This document shows, in pieces, positions 1 through 10,000 of a DNA stretch of 64,000 bases. Each line of letters starts with the position of its first letter. Positions within the stretch are counted from its first letter, which is position 1. Under the pieces are notes generated by a model. That model ran no database searches. It was not told where the DNA came from and saw only the letters and a program-made list of their open reading frames with translations. The translations under genes were made by a program, and so were the position numbers. This stretch comes from Lichtheimia corymbifera B2541 (Eukaryota > Mucoromycota > Mucoromycetes > Mucorales > Lichtheimiaceae). The DNA lies in assembly GCA_000697475.1 (NCBI GenBank), contig JNEU01001000.1, forward strand, positions 1 through 64,000, given 5' to 3'.

Positions 1-60
1 GACCTTGATAGAGCCGAAGATGCAGACGGACTTCTTTGTGCAACACAGCTCATTTGCATG

Positions 61-517
61 ATACTTCCCAATGAACGAAGACCACCTGTTATATAGCATC
101 ACGCTTACAGCATATGTAAAATATAAAGGTGCCTGTATCTCAAAACTTTACAATGAAACGTGGGGTCTTCAATCGAACAAAGTTGCTCGTCGGGGTGAAG
201 CGCACCTTGGGTGCAAGTTTCACGATCAGAGTCGCCGATCCGAGATTTCGCAATGTCACCACCAGCCAAAGTGGATCGTGGGTCGACCTCTTGAATTTTT
301 TTTAAATTTGGCTGGTGGTGACATTGCGAAATCTCGGATCGGCGACTCTGATCGTGAAACTTGCACCCAAGGTGTGCTTCACCCAGACGAGCAACTTTGT
401 TCGATTGAAGACCCCACGTTTCATTGTAAAGTTTTGAGATACAGGCACCTTTATATTTTACATATGCTGTAAGCGTGATGCTATATGTTAGATGGTATTT
501 GTTCATTGTCAAGTAGC
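61..517. repeat. Long inverted repeat (foldback element)
   Basis: Two arms face each other. Positions about 90-270 and 307-487 are almost identical in reverse complement, with only a few mismatches, and the loop is about 36 nt (271-306). Similarity continues outward at lower identity to about 61 and 517. Because of the symmetry, nearly the same peptide can be read on both strands, so the open frames here should not be taken as genes. A transcript across it would fold into a long hairpin. It may be a foldback or MITE-type mobile element, or a hairpin source of small RNAs. Which of these it is cannot be told from one copy. Confidence 0.9.
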
Positions 518-519
518 TT

Positions 520-570
520 GAGCCTAATAGAGCCGAAGATGCAGAGAGGCGTGTTTGTGTACCTGAGCCA
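520..570. repeat. Direct repeat flanking the palindrome (partner at 1-51)
   Basis: The stretch around 528-546 repeats the stretch around 8-26 in the same orientation, with a shared core of about 19 identical bases. Weaker similarity covers about 50 bp. The left copy runs into the window edge. The two copies bracket the inverted repeat directly. They could be part of the element, or a host sequence that was duplicated. Confidence 0.7.
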
Positions 571-675
571 AAAAAAGTCAGGACTTCAGGGACAATGCAT
601 GGCAGGTACGCAAACGTCATTTCCAATGCATACATTGGCAGCTGACATGTGCTTTCCCCGTTACCAGCTTTTTCT

Positions 676-927
676 CAATCCACTTGATGGGAACGATGCA
701 CCTGTTCCAGGCGAGAATTCCCATGCTTCAATTGTCTTGATCCGAGCCAATTTGACTGAGCTATGATCAAATAAAGAGACAGTAGTTGAAATAGATAGTG
801 CATACTGTATATACGTGCTGATGTGCTCTTTCTTTGAGCGTAACTCAGTCAAATCCACTCGGATCAAAAGAGGTGGATGATAGAAATGATGGGCTGGAGC
901 AGGGAATCATTCGTATGCAGTGGATTG
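676..927. mobile_element. Palindromic MITE-like element
   Basis: The left arm (676 to about 780) and the reverse complement of the right arm (about 820-927) align over roughly 100 bp. The best block is a TTGATCCGAG ... ATTTGACTGAG core near 739-762 and again near 842-866. There is no coding potential. The same core with the same flanking sequence occurs at 22240-22330, which shows that this is a dispersed repeat. The terminal inverted repeats, small size and lack of genes suggest a non-autonomous DNA element. No clear target-site duplication was found. Confidence 0.65.
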
Positions 928-1383
928 GGTAGCAGTTGAGGATGGGAGAAAGTGGCTATGTATTTGCTGGCAGCTTACAAGCTAAAAATTAAATTCTTGA
1001 TGGCACCGAAAAACACTTGATCCAGAAAGTCAATGTTGGAGGTCGTTTGTGCTGCGTCTATAGATGGCTGCTTTCATGGGGATGTCGGCATGGCTGAAAA
1101 TGGTGCCCAGATACATAAAGAATAAAGCCTGAGCTCAGATCATTTCCCTTTCGTACCGTCATCCATCAACACAGCAACCATATCAATCTCCTTGTCAACT
1201 GCTATTCCTATGTTACATTTGCAGATTGGAAGATAGATATAAAGAGAAAAAAGTAAAGAAGAGAGATGGATTAGAATGGCATATTACATGTAGCTCACGT
1301 CGTCATGTGTTAGGCAAAAAGTAATATTATTATGAGGAATGCGCAATGATGGTATACACTAACTAATAGCTAAATCAAGTTCA
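928..1383. other. Intergenic, nothing recognised
   Basis: This is non-coding sequence between the palindromic element and the 3' end of the broken F-box gene. I see no gene, RNA or repeat in it. Confidence 0.5.
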
Positions 1384-3644
1384 TCATCTATTACTACGAA
1401 CACCATCCGAGTTGAGAGAATAGGTACGACATGCCATATGTTGCTCCCATTGAATGTGCAGATTTGGGAGATTCAAATTCTGATCGATGATTTCTTCCAC
1501 CTCTGACCAAGGAATATACTGTGCGTATCTACCAGCCTTGATCTCAATACGTCGCAATTGTGTAAAGCTTGACCATAGTTGTAATGATAATACCGCGCGC
1601 CTATCAAAGTCTTCCAAGGCCACTTGCTGCAAGCTTGATTGAGATGATCGTATGTCACGCGCCACTGGTTTAATTCGTCCCTCGTTAAGAAGATCCCTCC
1701 AGGCATTGTCGGATGAAAAGTGCAATTTTTGTAGAGAACGAGAAGCCGCCAATATTCGAAATATATTATACATAGTCATGTTCGGAACGTACGATGCATC
1801 ATACACCTCATACGCGTACGAATTGTCTGGATAGCGCGAGCCGAATTGAAGATGCACATTTTGGAGGGTTGATCATTGAGAAAATAGCGATGCTAGACCA
1901 TCGTGTGACACTCGGTTGTCGACATGAAATCGCAACTCAACAAGATTGGGTAATTGTGCCAGGGCTGATAAAATTGTATCTGACATTGCACCATTAGGAA
2001 CGACCACTTTTTCCAGATGAGGTGATGATTCGATCAATGTTTTGAGTAGATCCAATGTTGGTCGATCGCCTACAGGAGCGCACCATAATTCTCGCAGGTT
2101 GTTTATCTGAGCCGTTATCAATGTTTGGTATAAGGTCGCAGCACGGTGATTATTTCGAGCGTCGAATTTCACAAGTGATGTCCTGCTTTTGTCGACCATG
2201 GCTCTGAGATCTTCCATAATATCGGTCCGATACGCATTGAAGGTGAGCTCGCGTAATTGACCACTGTCTCCGACAATATCATGCTGTGCCTTTGCTGGTA
2301 TCCAGGCGATAGGATGAGAAGCTCCACCGAAGCTGATGCCAACTGTGTGCAAATTGGGACAATGTTCATATAGAGCCTTGAGAATACATGGAAGCCAATG
2401 CTCAATATCTAGGTTTTGGTAGCGTAAATGAAAGCTTTCGAGCCGTGGGCATTTCATAATCATAAAAGGAATATCCAGATTGGTGCCCTGACATTGAATG
2501 ACTAGCTGGCGAAGTTGAAAAGGTCCTGGTGGTAATGGTTCAGGTTCTTCCTCATCCTGAGCATCGTAACCCGCATCCATGTAGTGATAGTCTTCATAAG
2601 TTCTCGGTACGAAACGATTGTCTTCATAATACAAGTCTTCGAGATTAGGACAAATTTCTAGGCAGGAGCTGAGTGCTTGTCCGCGATCACATTTCAATGC
2701 CAATCTCTTGAGTGTGTTTTTGCAGTTGCCGATGATTTCCATTGGTGAATAATACACGCCATCTCCCGCATTATAACATCTGATTGCTGTACTAATAATG
2801 TTAGAGAATCCCAAGCTGGTGCATTATCCCTGACCATCCATATAATACATACATAGTTCTTCAATCCAACTCCAGTTGCATCCTGCAAGTTTTTTAAACG
2901 CATACGATTGAACAAACTGGTTGGCGCCGCTTCCAAGAACCACGAATCTTCGTACGTATTGAGGTGGCGCTCGATCGAGGAAACGTTGACATGCTTCTCC
3001 CTCAAAAAGATCATCGTTTGTGACAGTAATTTCATGCCAGAATCCAGGCCAATTCATGATCAACTCGTACCACGCTGTACATGTATATGCTTGCTTGACC
3101 AAATGGCGACGCTCCATGTATGACAATATTGTATGAAGCACTTCAGAAGGTAGTAAGCGGATCAAGCGCGCGTTTGTCGTTTGATATCTTCCTCCAATCT
3201 GCCTTTGTACTTGACGAGATCATCATATCGCGGATGTTGCTTATCACAGTGCTTCACACCTCTTCGATATACATCCAGTGCTGCGTCGTGACCATTGCTC
3301 AATAGATGCATATTGGCTGAAAGCAAGTAACCATCCACATCCTCGCTCTTTTTTGAAGTGTATTCATTCGCAATATATAACCCTTCTTGATATCCTTCTT
3401 GTCTCTGACATGTATAAGCGCGCAAGGCCAAGCAGGCAGGAATGACTTTCTTTTCAAGGTGGTCTTGTAGCTGATCGAAGGTGTCATGGGCGTCCTGGAG
3501 CTGATCCGCAGCTAATGCCGACTTGCCATTGTTGAAGAGCAGTTGTAACTGATTGAGATCATGCTGGGGATCGTAGTGGGTGATATGTTGATTGGCACGA
3601 ACATCGCCAACGGATACTGACGTGGTATTCGAGGTATGATCCAT
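1384..3644 (-). pseudogene. Broken TPR / F-box / LRR protein gene
   Basis: Read on the minus strand, the start at 3644 opens a TPR-like N-terminus of about 160 residues. This is followed by an F-box (3165 to about 3040, IRLLPSEVLHTILSYMERR type) and a long leucine-rich C-terminus down to 1384. The order resembles Pof3/Dia2-type substrate adaptors of SCF ubiquitin ligases. Three lesions interrupt one continuous protein. The first is a two-base frame change in the CG run at 3164-3170, where removing one CG unit joins TPR to F-box. The second is an in-frame TAA at 2824-2826. The third is an in-frame TGA at 1873-1875. Both stops are one C-to-T change away from sense codons. No plausible intron removes any of them. 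The remaining frame is well preserved, so inactivation looks recent. A sequencing error could explain one lesion but hardly three. Confidence 0.8.
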
Positions 3645-4685
3645 GTAGAAAAAGAAACGTTACTTCCGTCTTGTATCCTCCCAGTGGATAATAAAACCTT
3701 CACTTTGGCTCCACAACAACTTATATTACATTGTACACTTTAGTTCCCCTTTATTACATGCGTATGATAGGTGGCTAATAAAGAGATGATCTTTCCTAAG
3801 GTTTCCTAAGGATGTTGTCTTTGTTGCGGTGGTTCGTTGTGTAGTCCTGGAGTCATTGTTGACTTATATTCCGAATTTGGATAGCGACCTTACCTGAGTA
3901 ATGATGCATCGTTCTCACCTTGTTCATGGCCATTCCTACTGTAGTATTTCGCCTCCCCGGCACATGTAGTACATATCATTAGATTCATTCATCCTTTTTC
4001 GTATCAAAATCTCCTTATGTATTGCCGATGCTCCCCGAATCAATACACTGTTTGATGCTCGATTACAAACATGTAACCGATGCATTATCATTAAAATGTA
4101 TCCTGGATACAGCTACTGCAACGTTGCCATGGCAATTGTAGACCATGGATGATGCTGTGCAAGTTTTAGTGTTTGCCCACTCATAAAGAAAAGCACCCTT
4201 CGTTAATAAGAAATTGTGGCATTGTCTTCCATCAATATGGAGAATAAGGGATTATGTCAATGACAGATCGGATCCGCTTGACTCACAGCATCATGGATTG
4301 ACCATGCACGATCGGCATAGTGTGTAACAGGATCCCATAACAGGCATCCACCGCGCCTCATTTTTTATGTTTTGATATCATGTGGCTGTACCTGTTGACG
4401 CTTTTTTTGGTACCACAGTGAGCCACAGTGATATGCATCCGAAAAGCAGACATCAGCTGCCGATGCTAAACCATACATTTGGGAAGGATGTTATCCAACA
4501 AAAAGTAGAGTGTGACAATCTTCGCGTAAAATAGGAACATTTCACAATTCACGGATGACCGGGATATCGGAATGGGGGATGTGTCAAAAACACAAGTCCC
4601 GAGGTGGGGTCACGCACCCGATAGATCAGCAATTTATATAGAACCCCCACCTCACATGGCTGTTGCTTCTCCGCAAATCAAAAAC
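3645..4685. other. Intergenic region between divergent F-box pseudogene and P450
   Basis: No gene was seen. A TATA-like box lies at 4631-4639, about 50 bases before the chosen P450 start. A perfect 12-bp palindrome (TTGCCATGGCAA) occurs near 4123-4135, with no known role. Confidence 0.5.
4631..4639 (+). promoter_or_regulatory. TATA-like box of the P450 gene
   Basis: The sequence ATTTATATA lies 47-55 bases before the ATG at 4686. This position favours 4686 (or 4695) as the translation start over the earlier in-frame ATGs at 4572 and 4656. The former lies upstream of the box. Confidence 0.4.
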
Positions 4686-6775
4686 ATGGTTACCATGGAT
4701 CGACTCCAAGATATATACAGCACCGTATCCCAGCATGTCGTGGCGCATGCTTCAGCTGTGACTAGTCGGCAACGAAAGATCTCGATTTCTGCTGCTGTTG
4801 CATTGGTCGCCTTTTACACGGTATACAAAGTTGTCACACCACCTGCAAATCTTCGACACATACCATCCATGGGATTTTTCTCCTATCTGAATGCCTTTTT
4901 GCGAGGAAAACAATTGCATGATATATCCAAAAACGTTGTCTTGCCACATGCTGTCAACGTAGACAATGGTGTTTACTTGGTGAGAATATACCATAAAACC
5001 GAAGCCTTACGCACGTTGTTATTCATGCTCCTGTCTTAATAGAGATTCGATATTCTTGGGTGGACTGTTCACATTGCCCGTCCCGAAGCAGCCAAGCGAT
5101 TTTTGCTCAAGTCAGGTACATACGACGTTGCGTAGCTGCTGTATCTCACATGCTAATATGTACATGTGTTTAGACATTTTCCCTAAAGCGGATATGATAT
5201 CTGAAAGGGGCAATACTCTTTTCGGCAAGTTTGTTTTCAACAGGAACATCGTGATGCTGAATGGCGACGACTGGAAGGCACAACGTAAGGTATGTACTCT
5301 TATATTTGTTATGCTGCCGCTGCATTGGGTGCTGATATATGATGGGCATGTAGGTTGCCAACCCAGCGTTTCATCGTGCCATGCCTGTTGAGTTATTTGG
5401 CAGGCTTACTCAAAAGACACTCAAGAAAATGGAAGAGGAAATGGATGGTGGAACATTGAACTTCCATGATATCACTGAGCGATACACTTTGGAAGTGATT
5501 GGCTTGGCCGGCTTTGGTAATGTTTTTATATCAGACATGCTGTACATGAACAATGACTCATCAACGAGAATCTTCGTTGTAGAATTTGAATTCGGTGCCA
5601 TTGAAAATCCAAAGTCTGAATGGGTGGATCGTTATCAAAGATTAATTGAAGCCACGTTCAATCCTTGGTTCATTGCTTTCCCCAATCTCGATATGCGGTA
5701 TCGTTTCCTTTTCCCTTCTCGAAAGCGACTCCACCGTGAAATGGATGCCTTCCTTGACAAGATGAGCCAGGTGATCACCCATAAACGTGAGCTCCTCAAC
5801 CACCAAAAAACCACTGTGCCAGAATCCGAACGCGATATCCTTACTTTGATGATCGAGGCTGAGAAAAACGGTGAAGGATCCATGACCAACGAAGAATTAC
5901 AGGTATGTTTTTCATTGTTGTTTATCGATCCGATCACTGAGATATGATCCTTGTAGAACAATCTACTCGTCTTTTTCATAGCCGGTCATGACACTACATC
6001 TCTCGCTTTGTCATACGCTGCATATTATTTGGCTGTCAATCCTGCAAGTATCTTTAGAAAAACTGGGGTATGCATTAGCACCGAAATAACGCTTTAATTA
6101 TTGCAGGATGTCCAGCGTAAGGCAAGAGAAGAAGCTATCAGAGTTTTGGGTGATGCACCTGAAGATGTAATGCCTACAGTTGAACAAACACGTCAATTGA
6201 CATACATCAACATGGTCATCAAAGAGGTACGCTTCAAGATAAAAGCATTGCATACATACATGGATTCTGATGATCATATATATAGACGTTACGTATGAGT
6301 CCACCTTTAGCCACCATCCCCGTTCGAGAAGCAAGCGAAGATACTGAACTGTGTGGTACCTTTATTCCCAAAGGAACCCGTACCTTCCTTGATATTTACG
6401 AGATCCAACACAATCCGACTGTATGGAAAGATCCTGAAACATTTAAACCCGAAAGATTCAAACCCGGTGGTGAGGCTGAAGAATTAGCTGGTTCAGGCAT
6501 GTCTTGGCTTCCCTTCTCCAATGGCAGCCGGCAATGCATTGGCCTCAACTTTTCTCTCGTCGAACAACGCGTGTTTTTACCCATGTTATGTAAGTTGTAT
6601 ATCTGAGTGTGAATGGTTCTTATCATCGGCTAAATTGGTATGCACACACCTAATAGTGAGGAAATACGAATGGCATCTTCCCGAGGATTCAATTCACAAG
6701 GAAAGAATCCAGACGATGGGGCTTGCTATCATCAAACCCAAGGACCTCAAACTCACATTCAAGAAACGATATTGA
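4686..6775 (+). CDS. Cytochrome P450 monooxygenase
   Basis: A microsomal haem-thiolate monooxygenase of 531 residues. Exons: 4686-4979, 5043-5115, 5174-5289, 5354-5516, 5583-5902, 5957-6043, 6107-6226, 6286-6589, 6657-6775. A hydrophobic N-terminal anchor (about residues 35-55) would hold it in the ER. All P450 hallmarks are present: AGHDTTS in the I helix, ETLR (ExxR) spanning the exon 7/8 junction, PERF in the meander, and the haem loop FSNGSRQCIG with the cysteine ligand. Intron 6 (6044-6106) has a GC donor (GCAAGT), and only this splice keeps the frame. The substrate cannot be told from sequence. It is probably one of the fungal xenobiotic or fatty-acid P450 families. The start is uncertain among 4572, 4656, 4686 and 4695. 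Confidence 0.93.
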
Positions 6776-7031
6776 GCTATACGATGATGAACGCATTTAT
6801 GTATATGGACTATGTTTGAAATATATCACCTATGGATGACTTCATCATGTGGCAAGTGCATTTCATGCAAGAAATATTTTTGTTACACAGACGACAAAAA
6901 AATGAAAGTTGTATTGTAGTTATTAAGTTACTAAGATAAAAGATGGGGAGGAAAGAGCTGTACAAGATCGGTAGTGGATGAATGGATATATAAGGGAAGA
7001 GAAATGAGCAGAGGGAGAGAGGATGAACTTT

Positions 7032-10000
7032 TTAAAAGCACATGAACTTGTTTCGCTTTGTCATGAGCTGATCCATACGGTTTTCGAGAATAACGCGTGC
7101 CTTTTCAGCCTTATCCTTGAGAGCACGTTCAGCAGCTAGTTCTTCTTGTAAACGTTTGAGTTGGCTATCAGCAGATTGTGGCTGTTGTTGTTGCACTTCA
7201 GGTGGTAAAGAGGAGGAACGCAGGTTTTCAATCTCAAGCATGTAGGTTTGTTTTTCTCGGTGAGCAGTATCCAGTTGACGTCGAACATTACGGACCGCAT
7301 CTTCTGCACCAGTAAGCTGGAACTCGAGTTTGCTGATAACTTCTTGATGAGCACGAATATCTTGATCAGCAGCAAGTGCACGGCGTTGCAATGATCGAAT
7401 AATCTTTTCGTATTGTTCCGTAGTAAAGTTGCCATCACTGTTAAGCATCTCACTAATAGTGGAAGAAGCTACTGAATCTTGACGCTGCAAACCAGTGGGT
7501 GTGGAGAATGAAGGTGAAGGAGAAATGGGCTCGCTTGAATTGATGATGAGAGAGGAGCGAGTCCTTGTTGGGACAGGAGGAAGTGGATTGGAAGGTGGAG
7601 CGGATGGTGGAGGTAAAACTGTGGATTGTGCTCGTACACGTGGTCGTGGCATGGTAGGTCGAATGGATGTTGCTGATGCGCGTTTACTAGCAGCTGGTGT
7701 TGAAAGACTTGGTTCGATATCACGCACAATACGGAATGAAGCTGATTTGCCAAGCGTGCATGATTGACGTGCAAACACCTTGGGCGATCCAACTCGTGGT
7801 GTTTGTGGTGGAGATGATGCATTCATAAGCAAGATTGAATTGCGTGGGCTTCGTGTTGATGCAATTGATGCGTTGCTATGGCTACGAGGCATGGCTTGTT
7901 CCATCTCACGTTCCAATCGTTCGTTGGCTGCTGATAACTTCATCACTTCAAGCTCCAAGCTCTTATTCTCAAGTGCTGATTGACTACGCTGGGTCACCAA
8001 TTGTCCTTCGAGATCATTGACTTGCACTGATAATTGAGAATTTTCAGTCATCAATTGAAGTAGCTTATCAAGCAACTCTTCTTGGCCTTCGGAGCTCGTC
8101 AGCTTTTCTCGGAATCGTGCCTGTAGCTTGTGTATTGATTCAAGTGTCGGATCATGTGTTGACATTCTCACGTGCTGTCGAGAAGCATGGGCTGGAAGAT
8201 CCTCACTGCTGCCACTGTGTGATGAACGTCCCATACGATGATCACGATCTCGTTTCGCAAGACTCGACAAGTGTCGTTCATCAGGTAATCCGCTATCTTG
8301 GCTCTCATTCGACAATCGTCTCCTTCTTCCATTGGCAGAAAGTTGTTGCTGTTGATGTTGTTGAAGAGCTTCAATTTGCTTGCATTGTTGAGCATGGCTG
8401 GCAACAGCTTCGTCAAGTCGTGCTTGTGTTGTCTGCAATAATGATTCCAATGATGCAACCGTGTTATCCTTATCACGCCGTGTTTCATCCAATGCTGTGT
8501 TGGCATGCTGTAGTTGCTGCATAAGCTCATCTTTGACCTTTTCCAACGCTTTGCATTTGTCCTGCAACATTGACATCATTCCTGTCGTATCATTGGCTGC
8601 GATCAGCGAACGCTCAGTATCCATCGTGTGTTCCAACGTAGCAATGCTGTCTTGCAATCGTGTGGACTTTTGAGCTTCCTCAGCAAGTGCCTTCTCTGCA
8701 TTTTCAAGCTGCTTTTTGAATGATGCCAATTCACTGGTAAGGATATCTCGCTCATTGCGTGTCTTGTCCAATTCCTTTTCAACTTGATCCATGCGACTTC
8801 GTATCCGGTTCGCTTCCTCAACTTCGACTTTGATTTGATCCATCGCCTCATCTTGCTCAGTAAGAGCCTCTTGACTAAGCCGGAGCTGTTGTTGAAAAGT
8901 GGCAATGAGTGCTTCATGCTTCTTCACACGACGTGTCATATCAACAAGTGCACGCTCCAATGACTTTTTCTCTTGCTCAAGTTGATCAATGCTGTCGGAT
9001 TTTTCATGGACTTGATCACTGCGACCGGTACAATGCATTTGAAGATCTTGAATAGCCAACATTGCTTTATCCGCTTTACGATCTTGCTGTCTGAGGGCAG
9101 CTTCAAGGAACTGAATGACCACGTCAAGCTGATTGCGTTCAAGTCCAACCGTACGCACTTCATAAAGGACTTGCTGCACACGATCCTGGAGATCCTTGAC
9201 CATTTGTGATTTGTCATTGTTGATACGCTCTAGCTCATTGATTTGTCGATCACGATCAGCCAATTGTTGTCGAAGACTCTGCACAAGTTCATCCATGGCA
9301 CGCATCTTTTCTTCCAATGTTCCAATGATACTTTGCTGACGTTCTTGTACTTGAAGCAAAACTTGAGCATCTTGTCGAGCTTGTTCGGCTTCATCCATCC
9401 GTTGTTCAAGAATTGCTTGGAATCGTTGCTCTTGATCAGTCAATGCTTGACGTGCTGTGGCCTGTGCGTCATGCAGCTCCGATGCATGTGTTGCTTGTAA
9501 TGTTTGCAGCTCTTGCTGTGTCATCTCCATGGCAACACGTGCTTCTTTTAAACAGGTTTCAAGCCGAGTCATTTCCAGCTGTTGTTGTTCACGCACTTTG
9601 ATCCACTCTGCATGTGCTTCCTGCATCTCAGCCAGCTGTTTTGAAAGCTCTTCAACCTTTGTCGTCTTTTGTTGGGTTTCCTCCTTGAGCGATTCCACCG
9701 ATCCACTGCTTTCGAGAAGCTTTTTCTCAAGCAATTCAATCTGAGCTGTCTTTTGAGCAAGCTGATCCCGTATTTCAATGGTTGCTTCCTCAACAGCCAA
9801 TTCATCCTTGAGTGACTTTTCTCGGGGTTGCTCTTCAGCCACTTGTAATAAATGCTGATCCTGGACAACTTGTTCTTCGCGAGTATGCAATGCATCCCTT
9901 AACCTAAGCAACTCGTCTTCCAATTCACGGCAACGGGTTTCAGAGCGTGCAAGATCTTCAATTAACAGTGCTTGTTGATCCTCATCTTTGCCAGTGGTGG

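Noticed and set aside
71..635. Open frames of 133 and 176 residues on opposite strands
   Set aside because: They read the two arms of the palindrome and give nearly the same peptide on both strands, so they are a by-product of the inverted repeat.
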